Source: Pelargonium nanum (lineage: Eukaryota > Streptophyta > Magnoliopsida > Geraniales > Geraniaceae). From it: a stretch of 36,521 bases of DNA. This document shows, piece after piece, positions 20,010 to 30,559 of the stretch (its first letter is position 1; the number at the start of each line of letters is the position of its first letter). The stretch is taken from positions 1-36,521 of the forward strand of contig JAYMTF010000436.1 of NCBI GenBank assembly GCA_036897485.1, written 5' to 3'. Made by a program: the position numbers and the translations under genes. A model generated the notes under the pieces. The model made no database searches, was not told the origin of the DNA, and saw only the letters and a list, made by a program, of their open reading frames with translations.

Positions 20010-21132
20010 AGAGAGAAGAGAGAGAAAGGACCGAAGCTCCAGAGATCAGAGCTCGACTGTGAGAATCGTTGCGACGTCGTCGTTTCAACCGCCAAAAACA
20101 ACCTCTGCTTCGAAGGTACTCATTCTTCTTCTCCATCTGATCCGATCTGATCAATTATTTTCTGTTTGGCTACTGAGAAATTGAAAATTTGAAGTAAAAA
20201 TTGAAGCTCGTAATGTTTCGTGTTTTGGTATTGATTTGATTGATCGTGAAATGAAGGTAAATTGAGCTTGACTGTTGAATTTAGGTTTCGCCATTAGGGT
20301 TTTTTCGATTTTACTTTTTTTTTGTTCGAAGGTGTGATTTTTGGATGATTGGATTTGGGTTTCTGTTGTGTCGGAAAATTGATCTGAAAGTGTTTGTTTT
20401 TATGTATTTATTTATGGTTTCTTAGTGATCATTAATTGGTTTGTTTTCAATTTTTCATTACCTTATGTTTGATCACTTTTGAAGCTAAAGAAAATGGTAT
20501 TTTGATCTGATCAATCTAGTGTATCACTCAATATTATCTGTTTGGCTGCTGAGAAATTGAAGTAAAATTGGACTTCACAATGTTTCGTGTTTTAGTTTTG
20601 GTATTGTTTGGATTGATCATGAACTCAAGGTAGATTGAGCTGGGATGTTGGATTTGTGTGTTTAGATTAGGGTTTTTGTTGCGTTGCTTGTTGTTTAGCT
20701 GCCGAGGAATTGCTGTGGAGATAAATTTTACATTTTTAATGTTGTTTTGTTGGGTATATGAAAATTGATCTGAAAGCGTTGGGATTGTGCTGATATTTAA
20801 TCGTGTTGGTCATGTTGCGATGATTGTCTCATGCGGTTCATTCATTTAAACCTCTCTTGTTTGTGCTAGCACATATAGCACATGGTCAACTTTCAATACG
20901 ATATGCACACACGAATTGCCGGTTCCGGTTATTTTACTAAAGTAGTATGGTATTTTTGATCTTTTAGTTTGGCTCCATTGGAAGTTGAGAGATATTAGAG
21001 CATTAAATTTGTAATTTGTCGGTCATCTCTCAAGTGCGAAAAATTTAGTTCAGTATCAATTTTTACTATTAAATTCCATAATTCTTGAACTTTTCAGGTC
21101 CCATTTTCTTAGGGTTGTAAGCGATCGTAAAG
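20010..21132 (+). promoter_or_regulatory. TOL1 5' leader: non-coding exon 1 and 982-nt leader intron
   Basis: A TATA-like TATATTATTTTATT at 19979 precedes a purine-rich start region. A non-coding exon ends at 20115 with the donor CGAAG|GTACTC, and the acceptor CTTTTCAG at 21097 leads into the last 35 nt of leader before the ATG at 21133. The intron holds two copies of a duplicated block, each with a TCTGTTTGGCTNCTGAGAAA word, a TTTCGTGTTTT word and a TTAGGGTTTTT telo-box-like word. Long first introns like this often raise expression in plants. Splice sites are inferred from sequence only. Confidence 0.6.
20137..20690 (+). repeat. Diverged tandem duplication inside the TOL1 leader intron (period ~376 bp)
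   Basis: Matching ordered words at 20144/20505 (GATCTGATCAAT), 20161/20537 (TCTGTTTGGCT-CTGAGAAATTGAA), 20212/20579 (AATGTTTCGTGTTTT), 20243/20614 (TTGATNATGAA-type) and 20293/20665 (ATTAGGGTTTTT). The order is kept over about 180 bp, so this is one duplicated block rather than scattered motifs. Confidence 0.75.
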
Positions 21133-23785
21133 ATGAGCGACAATTTGATGGAGAAAGTGACAGCTTTGGGAGAGCGCCTCAAGATCGGAGGGGCTGAAGT
21201 AAGCCGGAAGATGACAGAAGGCATGAACTCAATGAGCTTCAAAATGAAGGAGCTCTTCCAAGGGCCAAACGAAACTGATAAGCTTGTTGAGGAAGCCACC
21301 TCGGAGGCTTTGGATGAGCCTGATTGGGCCATGAATCTTGATTTATGTGACATGATCAACCACGAAAAAGTTAATAGCGTTGAACTGATTCGTGGGATTA
21401 AGAAGAGGATCATGATAAAGAACCCCAGGATTCAGTACTTGTCACTGGTGTTGCTTGAAACTTGTGTCAAGAACTGCGAGAAGGCGTTCTCGGAAGTGGC
21501 CGCTGAGAGGGTTCTTGATGAGATGGTGAAGCTAATTGATGATCCTCAAACTGTGGTTAATAATCGGAACAAGGCTTTGATGCTCATTGAAGCATGGGGG
21601 GAGTCGACAAGTGAGCTCCGCTATTTGCCTGTTTACGAAGAAACATACAAGGTATTAGTACTTACCTACCAATTCTTATCACAGTCTTGTTTCCGATGCT
21701 GTTGTTTCAATGGCTTGATTGTTGTTGCTGCTGTTTAACCTCACTGTCAATGCTCTTTGATTCTTAGTAGTTTAAATGGTAATTCGGAATCTGGGTCGGG
21801 TTGGAAAAAGACCTAACCCGGCCCACAAAAGGGAGGGTTTTGGGTTTTACATGGAAAATGTGCATTCCGATGAGCTTGTCTTTCTTTCATGGCAAACCGA
21901 CCTGAAAGTTAGTTGGATTTATTTTGTGCGACCCGAACCCGTCAAAATGCTGGTCGGAACTCTTATTTATGTAAGATAGATTTCAAGTTTTTTGCTCATT
22001 TCACTACTGAATCCGGGTTAATCTTCTTGCTCATCTGACTTATCTCACGGAAAAGGCATTCATCTTGAAACTTAAAGATGTACTATATAGTAAACCTGAT
22101 AATTCGCCTGGAAAATAATGCTTAGTTCTTTCTTCTGAAAACTTATAGTAAGATTTTTCAAACATCGTTGTCAATACATGGTCGAGAGGCTGAGAGAACA
22201 TAGCATTTTGTTTGAATTAGCATATGAAGAAAAAATTCATACATGCAGGTGAAATCCACATGCTGTTTGGAAGATGATATGTTAGGTTTATACATTTTTT
22301 GTATATACATATTATGTTTGCTTTATTAACATTTCCTTTTTTACCATTTTGCATCAGAGTTTAAGATCGAGGGGCATTCGATTCCCTGGACGTGACAGTG
22401 AGAGTTTGGCACCTATTTTCACCCCTGCTCGTTCAGTTTCAGCTCCAGAAGCGCATGCAAATCTTGCTCAGCAGCTTGATCGTGATATTCCCGTGCATGA
22501 TAGTCCTGTGAATAACTTTACAGCTGAACAGACGAAGGAAGCATTTGATGTGGCAAGAAACAGTATCGAACTCCTTACTACAGTTTTATCCTCTTCACCT
22601 CAGCAGGATGCTTTGGAGGTATTTCTCGTATCACCACCTATTGTTTCATACATGTGCAAAAACATGCATAAAATATAAATATTGACGTTCCACTGGTTAG
22701 TTTATGGTTTAAACAAATTTATAGTTGTAGAGGATCAACTTTACTATATGCTTAAAATGATAATTAAAAGTTCAATTTTAAATTTTACACTCTTAGCGCG
22801 CCCTCTCACGTGCAAGCCGTATCGCTTTGCACGTGGTCTAGAGCTAGCAATTTGTACACAATCCCACAATTTTTGCAGGTTCGGGCCGCCTAAAATAGGC
22901 CCGAATAAGTTTGAGTCAGGCAACACACACGGTCCTGTGCCTCTTTTAGGTTGGTTTTTGGTTAGGGTTAGGCCTTTTCAACTTGGACCCGAGAAAAACT
23001 TACCACCTGAATTGCCAGCTCTAACGTGCTCCATGCACATGTACAATGGTTGTGTCAAGCACTATAGCTGTCTTTTCGGGTTTGGTTTGGTTTGAAAAGA
23101 CCTAACCCGACCCGCAAGAGATGCGGATTCATGTGGGTTTGTCTTACTTGATCCGTACTTTTCCCATGCCATACTCTACCCAAAAAATAATCAAATCTAT
23201 TTCTATGGACCTGAACTCGTAAAAATGCATGTTGGATTTTTGGGTGCCTGCGGTTTCGCTATAAATTGCCAGCTTTAATATGAACATTGTTCCTTGTGCA
23301 TACACATGTAGGCTTATTTTGACATAGTCAATTCTTCGTTGTTTCCCTGTCAGGACGACTTGGTCACCACTCTTAAGCAACAATGCTATCAGTCCCAATT
23401 CACTATCCAGAGAATCATCGAGACAGCCGGAGATGACGAGGCCCTGCTTTTCGAAGCCTTGAACGTGAACGACGAGATCCAAAAGGTTCTCTCCAAGTAC
23501 GAGGAGATGCACAAACCTCCAATCCTTCCACGTCAGCCAGAACCCGCCATGATACCTATAGCCGCCGAGCCCGACGAATCGCCCCGGTTCGCAAAAGACG
23601 ACGCCTTGGTCAGGAAACCATCTGGTTCTCGAGCTGGAGGCCAAGGAGGGAGCAACGATGACATGATGGACGATCTTGACGAAATGATCTTTGGCTTGAA
23701 AAGCGAGGGCACGTCCGGAGGAGGGCGCGATCTACACGAACCCAAGAAGCAGCCACCGACGAAAGACGATCTCATCACCCTATAG
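21133..23785 (+). CDS. TOL1: TOM1-like VHS-GAT ubiquitin receptor, TOL1 type
   Basis: ESCRT-0-like adaptor that recognises ubiquitinated plasma-membrane cargo and delivers it to multivesicular bodies. Coding exons 21133-21651, 22358-22618 and 23354-23785 are joined in phase 0, giving 1212 nt and 403 aa, close to the length I recall for Arabidopsis TOL1. The N-terminal MSDNLMEKVTALGERLKIGG is typical of TOL1/TOL2. The VHS domain spans about residues 48-175 (DWAMNLDLCDMIN; RIQYLSLVLLETCVKNC; NKALMLIEAWGE), followed by SRGIRFPGRD. The GAT domain spans about 222-318 (QCYQSQFTIQRIIETAGDDE; LFEALNVNDEIQKVLSKYEE). The acidic tail DDMMDDLDEMIFGL ends in DDLITL. It lacks the long Gln-rich C-terminus of the larger TOLs. 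Introns 2 and 3 carry MITEs. Confidence 0.95.
21776..21965. mobile_element. Degenerate TAGAGC-family MITE in TOL1 intron
   Basis: GGGTCGGGTTGG, AAAAGACCTAACCCG, GTTTTACATGGAAAATGTGC and GACCCGAACCCGTCAAAATG match the family interior in the orientation of the 23063 copy. The terminal repeats are eroded. It sits in the intron between the first two coding exons. Confidence 0.5.
22839..23023. mobile_element. hAT-type MITE (TAGAGC family), best-preserved copy
   Basis: A 185-bp element with ends TAGAGCTAGCAATTTG and inverted AATTGCCAGCTCTA, flanked by octamers acgtggtc (22831) and acgtgctc (23024), 7 of 8 identical. TAGAGNTGNCAA ends and 8-bp target duplications are hAT features. There is no coding capacity. 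It is inside the last TOL1 intron. Confidence 0.85.
23063..23277. mobile_element. hAT-type MITE (TAGAGC family), opposite orientation
   Basis: Starts TATAGCTGTCTTTTCGGG and ends AAATTGCCAGCTTTA. The interior (AAAAGACCTAACCCGACCC, GGGTGCCTGCGG) is inverted relative to the copy at 22839, 40 bp away. The pair could fold in the TOL1 pre-mRNA. Target duplication is not clear. Confidence 0.65.
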
Positions 23786-24347
23786 GTGGTGACACTCCCA
23801 CGAAAAGATCGTATAATTTAGGTTTGTGACAGGCTCCATACCGTGTCGTTCTGGCGAAGAGTATGAATTTGATGCCTAATCAGAACAGCCTATTGACTTT
23901 TGTGAAACCATGATTCTTGGGATTTTCTTGCTTATACATACTTCCTTTGTTTCTGCACATTTTGTGTATGTAATTGCTCTTTGGATTTGGCTACATAATT
24001 GCTTGACACTTGACAGGAGATTATGCCAAATAGTTGAATTTATGTGCATGTCTTGATTAGGTGAGCTATTAGCAAATTCAAGCTATGCTGTTTGATTATT
24101 TTATGATGGAGATTGACGCTTGTGCATTTTGTGTATGTGTTTTATACGTATTTATCGGTAGATAATAACCGGTAGAGGTGTTCATTGAGTCTGACCCGGA
24201 CAAAATTTGAGAGGTTGGGACAAGGTAACGCTAATAAAAGTGACAATAAATATGCACGAGTTTTTTTTTGTCCAGCCCGTTTTTAGGCCCGTGCAACATA
24301 TATGTAGCAAATTGAACAAAACCGACGTGGTGATCAGGTTCTTCAAT
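23786..24347. other. TOL1 3' UTR and short spacer
   Basis: No open frame of interest. The first 250-300 nt are likely 3' UTR. A decayed hAT-like end (TAGAGGTGTTCATTGAGTC, about 24173) and the word GTCCAGCCCGTTTTTAGGCC mark another old insertion. Confidence 0.5.
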
Positions 24348-24645
24348 TAGAGGTGGCAAACGGTCGGATCGGATTGAATCAGATCATATTTAGTTTGGAT
24401 TTCGGATTGAAATATGAGATTCGATCCGATAATATTTTGGATCAAATTGGATAGGATTTTTCTTGAATCAGATTGAATTGGACAAATCCGCTCATTTTAC
24501 CCTAAAATGACCGGGTTTGTCCAATCCAATTCGACCCGGGCGTTTTTTATTGGCAAGAAAAACCTGATCCGAAATTGATCGGATCAGATTTTTCTCGGAT
24601 TGAATTTCAGATGTCCGTAGATTCGAATCCAGATTGCCGGCTCTA
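24348..24645. mobile_element. hAT-type MITE upstream of the GT47 gene
   Basis: A 298-bp element with ends TAGAGGTGGCAAACGG and inverted GATTGCCGGCTCTA, flanked by tcttcaat (24340) and tcttctat (24646), 7 of 8 identical. The interior is built from repeated GGATCGGATTGAATC-like words and their inverse. It lies about 350 nt before the GT47 start codon, in the promoter. Confidence 0.8.
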
Positions 24646-24997
24646 TCTTCTATTATATAATTTTGTTTCAAATTGATTTTATTGATAATTTTAGCTAACT
24701 TAAGCGGCACATGATTGCCAAATCAATATAAAAATTTCAAAAAATGTTATCATGACAACCTAATTTGGTGACACCAGTACATATTGGACCAATTCGAAAA
24801 AACAACAACATAGTTTATGAACAAATGTAACAATATAGATAGTTTATAAATTAAATAAAAAATAAAACTAAGTACCAATATGAAATAAATGAACAATTGG
24901 AGGACCAAATGTAATATTTCCTTTTCTCTCAGTTACACTCTCTACAGACTCCACAAAGTAGCTTCACACTTCACCGATCTCAACAGCAGAGACGAAA

Positions 24998-27900
24998 ATG
25001 GCAGGACGACAGGTCGTTTCCATGGCGAATCCGAGATCCAAATCTCCGATCCTCCTCTTCACTCTCTCTCTCCTCGTCTTCGCTCTCCTCTTCTTCCTCG
25101 TCTCTCTCTCGTCCGTCCACTCTCCGTCGCCGTCGCCGGAGCTCTTCCACAGCCCTCCCGCCGCCGCCGAGACCTCCTTCGTCGCCTCCCTGGAGCACTT
25201 CCTCACCTCCGGAGCTCCGCACTCCCCTCCGGCTCGCGACGACACGGTGGCTGAAGCGACCGAACCTGACGTGAAGAAGATCGACGGCGCGCTGTTCGAG
25301 AAAGAGAATCAGAGGTTGCTCGGAGATCCGTTCTATCCGATGAGCTTGCCGCTTAGGGTTTACGTGTACGAGATGCCGAGGAAGTTCACCTACGATTTGC
25401 TTTGGCTGTTCAGGAATACGTACAAGGAGACCTTTAATCTCACCTCCAATGGCAGTCCCGTGCATCGCTTGATCGAACAGGTATGAAACTGTTATCTGAG
25501 TTATGTTACTGTTATGACTCTGGATTGATTTCGGAGTGCATTTTGATCTGTTTGGTTGCTGAGAAAGTGTAAACTAGAAAATCGATTGAGATTGGGAGAT
25601 TTAAGCTCAATTCTAGTGTTTATCACTTGTCTCATAGTTAATTTTTTAATCTGACCGGTTCTGAGAAATTAGAAAAGTGAAAATAGTTTAAGGTTGGGCA
25701 ATTGACGTTGCTTTATGTATATTTTTAGTTCGATGCTAGTGTGTATCTCTTATATTGTAGTATAAAAGTTACTGCTGAAAATTAATAATTGCATCGACTG
25801 TTAACTATTAGTTTGAATCTGTAATCTGATTTATGTTACTGTTAGGAATCTGGATAGTTTTGGTAATGTTTTTTGATCTGTTTGGTTGCTGAGAAAGGTG
25901 GAATTGATCAAATAGAATGAGATTGGAAAATTGACATTGATTTATGTATAGTTTTAGCTTGATTCAAGTGTTATCTCTCATCTCATAGTTATTATTATTT
26001 TATTTCTGTAAATTTATGAGTACAAGCAATAGGCAGTTGAACTATTTTACTTATTTGGAACTTAAAAGTATGAGAAATTCAACCCAACTAAGCTCAGTTC
26101 CCGCTAAAAGTGAAATAAGGAGTTCGAATTTTGCTCCTTCTAAGATGGAAATGATCAGAGAAGCTCTCCGCTTAAGCCAAACACATAATTATTCTCTTTG
26201 TTGAACTGAGGTATTTGTTATCTGGAAATTGTTCGAAAAGACAACATGGCATCGGTGTGTGATTCCTCTACTTTCTGAGTAAACTAAATCGAGTGAAGAG
26301 TTTTTTGTTGCAGTAATAGTCAAATGTTTTGTATGTGTATTTTCTGGCCAGTGAATAAAATTAGAAAATAATGGTTACCCTTCTTTGTGCAGCATTCTAT
26401 TGATTACTGGCTTTGGGCTGATTTGATTGCTCCAGAATCGAAAAGACTCTTGAAGAGTGTTGTAAGAGTTCATAAGCAGGAGGAGGCTGACCTATTCTAC
26501 ATTCCTTTCTTTACAACCATCAGTTTCTTCTTATTGGAGAAGCAGGAATGCAAGGCACTTTATAGGGTGTGAGTGCTCTTCCAAGGTTTATGTTAATGAA
26601 TGTTGTAAATGTATGTCCATATTGCAAATGTTACCTAAAATCTCTGTGTGTGAGTCTACTCAAGTCAACTGATTGTTTTTTAATGTGACTGCTGGTTATA
26701 TTAGTGTGACTGATCTTTCACAATATGTTGCTATCTCAATTTATAGAGTTCAGTTAATGGGTATGCATCACTTGCCTGTACTCTGAAAATATGGCAACAC
26801 TCATGCCTCCTTTGTATGGTACTAACCAACTAGTTGATCTCACTATTTTATTTCATTTATCTTGTTTTTCATCTTGGACATACAAGCTTTTGAGATTGAG
26901 GTAAAATTTCATAGGTTTATGTTTAGTGTTCTGTAGTTTTTCTGGATATCTGAAGCAAGTTAAGGGAATCTTTTTGGCATAAAAATGTTTTAGGGCTTTC
27001 TTATTAGATGAGTGCAATGCGTTTGAGAAATTTATATATGTTATATTGGGATTGTCTGTGGATGTAGGAAGCTCTTAAGTGGGTAACAGATCAACCTGCA
27101 TGGAAGCGTTCAGAAGGAAGAGATCACATACTTCCAGTTCATCATCCCTGGTCTTTCAAAACTGTTCGCAAATTTATGAAGCATGCTATCTGGCTGCTAC
27201 CAGATATGGACTCCACTGGAAACTGGTAACTACCTTAGGGTCTTAATGAGCTAAAATTGGATTAGTTCACCACTCATAGCTGCTAACTGAGTGTCATTTG
27301 TTATACTCAAAGGTACAAACCAGGACAAGTGTCGCTGGAGAAAGACCTGATTCTTCCTTATGTTGCTAATCTTGATTTATGCGATGATAAGTGCTTATTT
27401 GAATTACGAGATAAGAGAAGCACTCTGCTTTTCTTTCGGGGACGGCTAAAAAGAAATGCTGTGAGTTATTTTCCCTACTAGTTGTTTTTCTTCAATTTAT
27501 CTTTTAATGATTCATATTGCTTCCTCTTTGTAGTAAAAATCAATGAAAGTTTAAGTTATCTCCAAATAGTTTGAGTGATTCTGAGAATGTAATTCACTGC
27601 TTAATTGTTTTTGCCGATCTCATAATTTACATTCGGAGTTCTTTGCCTACCAATCATTGAATGTAGAGTATTTTCTTCCCAGTTTCTCCATAGTCTAAAC
27701 AACTAGTCCTTTTATATCATCCATTCCTCTGGTTTCTCTATTTGTCATAAAGTGCAGCTGCTTACTGTTTGGTGTTCCACTTCAGGGTGGGAAGATCCGT
27801 TCTAAACTAGGAGCAGAATTAACTGGTGCTGATGGTGTAGTTATAGAGGAGGGATCGGCTGGAGATGGAGGGAAAGAAGCGGCTCAGATTGGCATGCGCA

Positions 27901-30559
27901 AGTAACTAACTTAGATCCTTACCCCATACATTTAAATGATGTTTTGTCATTAGTGCACATTCTAATGAAGTTTGAGTTGGTTGTTTATTTATCATCAGGT
28001 CAATATTTTGCTTAAATCCAGCTGGTGATACTCCATCATCTGCTAGATTATTTGATGCTATTGTTAGTGGTTGCATCCCTGTCATAGTTAGTGATGAACT
28101 AGAGCTTCCTTTTGAAGGGATTCTTGACTATCGGAAGGTATGCGTGTTTTCTTAATCACCATGTTTCTTTTCGTCAAGTCACCGCTGTCTTCTAAGCTAT
28201 TCTCTTCTGCGAAACTGTGGAAATTTTTAGTGCTCATTTATGAAAGATAATATTTTTCGCCATGCCTGTTTGTAGTCCCTTATCTCTCTTATTTTCTCCT
28301 TAGTCATTTCCAGGAATGTAGCTATCCAATAATGATCTTATTTTTGCAGTCCTGGCATTTCGCTATAGTCCAGGAATGTAGCAATCCAATAATGATCTTA
28401 TCTCTCTTATGAGATTGCAGATGACAACTGTTTCCTTGTTATTTGAAATTCTACGGTTTTCCAAACATTATTTTTGTATTTGAAATACAGCATTTCAATC
28501 AAATCCATGAATCCAAACTCAACCTAAGGTTAATTAGGTCATTTTAGATTAATCTTGATTTGTGGGAACACTCTAAAATGACGCTTATTTTGAAACAGAT
28601 GTAGTAAATACATACTATATTATTGGAGGTCGGGTAGTTATATATTTCAAAATGACCGTGTAGCACAGTCCAAGTATTGTAGATGTTCTGCTATCAGTTA
28701 TCATCTTTCGGAAGAGATTTGTATGCTTACCTTAATTTTAATCTCTACTGGTTGCTTTATAATATTTCATCACCTCTTTATTTCTGTTTGCAGATTGCTT
28801 TATTTGTTTCGTCCAGTGATGCCATACAGCCCGGTTGGCTTTTGACATTTCTAAAAGGTGTTAGCTCTGCTCAAATCAAAGAAATGCAAAGGAACCTATT
28901 CAAGGTTTGTTACTGATAAAGTTTGATTCTAATTATCTATTTGTTGTTTAATAATGGTTAGATAGGAAAATGCACTTTTATGCTTTGTATCCATTAAGGG
29001 AGCTTTTGGATTAATAAATTTAGAATGGTTCCTGATTCCCTTTACCAAAGCCATTTTAATGACCAAAAAGTCATAATCCAAACGCAAACCTTAGAACCTA
29101 GAGTTCGTTTGAAACTTCGGAATCTTAAGAAATGATGGATAGAGAAAGGTTTTCCAAATTTGCTTGTTTGTTTGTACATACACTATCAATATAAAAATAA
29201 GATATAACACTAAATAAGTAAGCCAGGGCTTTGATCTTTTGAATGACATCTTAATTGTTCAGTCTTTCAGTACCTGGTCATAAAAAATTAAAATTTGTCC
29301 AGATGGGTCTGTTCAATTCTCATGCAAAATCAAACTCTTAGGTAATAGGTAGTGTATGGATTATAATTTTTGTTCAGGAATGAGATTCTCATTGCCCATG
29401 TTTGGGTTATGATTTTTAAGTCATGAGAATGGCTGCGGAATGGGAATCTCACTCTTGTTCCAAATTTTTTAATCTAAACACTACCTTGGTAGTGGAATGA
29501 TGCTGATATGCCTTTTAATGTCCAAACCACCTTCGTTGTCTACGATAGATTCTTCAGCTTCAAGTTTAGATTATATCCTCTCTTGCATCATTTGATTGAC
29601 GGGTAAATAATATTTTATGACTTGGTTGTATATTCCCACAAAACTGATTCATTTCTTCCAGTACTCGAGGCATTTCCTGTATTCACACCCAGCTCGACCC
29701 TTGGGTCCAGAAGACTTGGTTTGGCGAATGGTACGTATCTTTCTTTCATGTAACATTTCAAATTTACTTTGCATAGTCCCGAAAGCCCTGATACACCTTT
29801 GTTGATTAAACATGTTCACTTGATTCTTTCTTTTATTTCATTGATGGTCACAAGTAGAGCCGGCAATTTGTGTGCGTCATGTTCGTGTTGTATTGAAGGT
29901 TGATGATCATGTGCTGTATGGGTCAACACAAACACTGCACGTTTAGTATGTGCTTAATTGTTAAACACAAGCACGACACATTTATGAACATTTAACACGT
30001 ACACAACACGATTAGGACGGCACGACCTAACACTTTCTACACAACAAGAATAACACGTTTGGCACGATTAAATATCACATATTTAACCTATTTAACATAA
30101 CTATGTTAACTACAAAAATCATATAAACAATAAGACTAGCTATGGTTTATTTGGGTTAATTTACTATTGTAACATCTAAGTATGCATGCCGTGCGTGTTT
30201 TTGAGGCTCAACACGAACACACCACAATTATTAAGAGTGTAGGCCAATCCAGCTCAAAACTACACGTTTACAAAATTTGTGAGCCCAAACACTCATTTTG
30301 TGTCGTGTTTGTGTTGGGACACGAATGGCCAACTAGTCACTGATATGTTCTTGTAATTACTGCTTTCGGATGCTAACAACCCAGTTTTAAATTACGGTTA
30401 ACCCTTAAAGTTTATTCCGCTCAACAGATGGCTGGCAAGCTGGTGAACATCAAGCTCCACATTAGGCGATCACAACGAGTAGTGAAAGGATCTCGAAGCG
30501 TATGTACTTGTGCTTGCAACTATACCAGCAACTATACATCCCTCAGTTCATTGGCTTAG
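24998..30559 (+). CDS. Exostosin-family glycosyltransferase (GT47), type II membrane protein
   Basis: Likely Golgi glycosyltransferase acting on cell-wall or glycoprotein glycans; acceptor and sugar are unknown. Nine exons, all GT-AG: 24998-25480, 26393-26566, 27068-27225, 27313-27460, 27786-27901, 27999-28137, 28794-28904, 29662-29730, 30428-30559, giving 1530 nt and 509 aa. A signal anchor at residues 17-37 ([20 protein letters not shown]) is followed by a Ser/Pro/Ala-rich stem to about 85. The exostosin domain starts at [16 protein letters not shown] and includes [45 protein letters not shown] and [20 protein letters not shown], the family's nucleotide-sugar-binding region. [19 protein letters not shown] and Cys residues lie near the end. 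The nearest relative I know is the uncharacterised At5g16890; ARAD-type arabinosyltransferases are more distant. A second Met (25022) is possible as start. Confidence 0.94.
25490..26010 (+). repeat. Internal duplications in GT47 intron 1
   Basis: TTATGTTACTGTTA-GA-TCTGGAT, then TTTTGATCTGTTTGGTTGCT and GAGAAAG occur at 25501-25566 and again at 25823-25896. A weaker third copy (AATCTGACCGGTTCTGAGAAATTAG) starts at 25651. Downstream words TGAGATTGG, TTGACNTTGATTTATGTAT and TATCTCTCATCTCATAGTTA also recur in order. Intron 1 is 25481-26392. Confidence 0.75.
28311..28400 (+). repeat. Perfect-period 60-bp tandem repeat in GT47 intron 6
   Basis: CAGGAATGTAGCTATCCAAT at 28311 and CAGGAATGTAGCAATCCAAT at 28371, both followed by AATGATCTTAT. 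One unit contains a decoy acceptor TTTTTGCAG. Very similar copies suggest a recent slippage or short duplication. Confidence 0.85.
28998..29090. mobile_element. Tourist-like MITE, copy 3, in GT47 intron 7
   Basis: A 93-bp element with ends GGGAGCTTTTGGATTA and TAATCCAAACGCAAACC, flanked by TAA and TTA. It is an internally deleted relative of the 8006 copy. Confidence 0.65.
29348..29485. mobile_element. Tourist-like MITE, copy 4, in GT47 intron 7
   Basis: A 138-bp element with ends GGTAGTGTATGGATTATAAT and TTAATCTAAACACTACC. The interior TTTTTGTTCAGGAATGAGA matches copy 1 at 4070. The target trinucleotides (ATA, TTG) do not match, so the boundary or duplication has decayed. Confidence 0.65.
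29855..30335. mobile_element. hAT-like non-autonomous element in GT47 intron 8
   Basis: About 481 bp, starting TAGAGCCGGCAATTTGTG and ending with the diverged inverse CACGAATGGCCAACTA. Flanks gtcacaag and gtcactga share their first five bases. The interior is dense in CACGACA/GTGTTCGTGT words and has no coding frame. Relatives are at 19388-19684 and probably at 35982 onward. It fills most of intron 8 (29731-30427). Confidence 0.65.

Noticed and set aside
24980..25465. A 161-codon minus-strand open frame over GT47 exon 1
   Set aside because: Arg/Glu-rich low-complexity antisense of the Ser/Pro/Leu-rich anchor and stem; no family resemblance.
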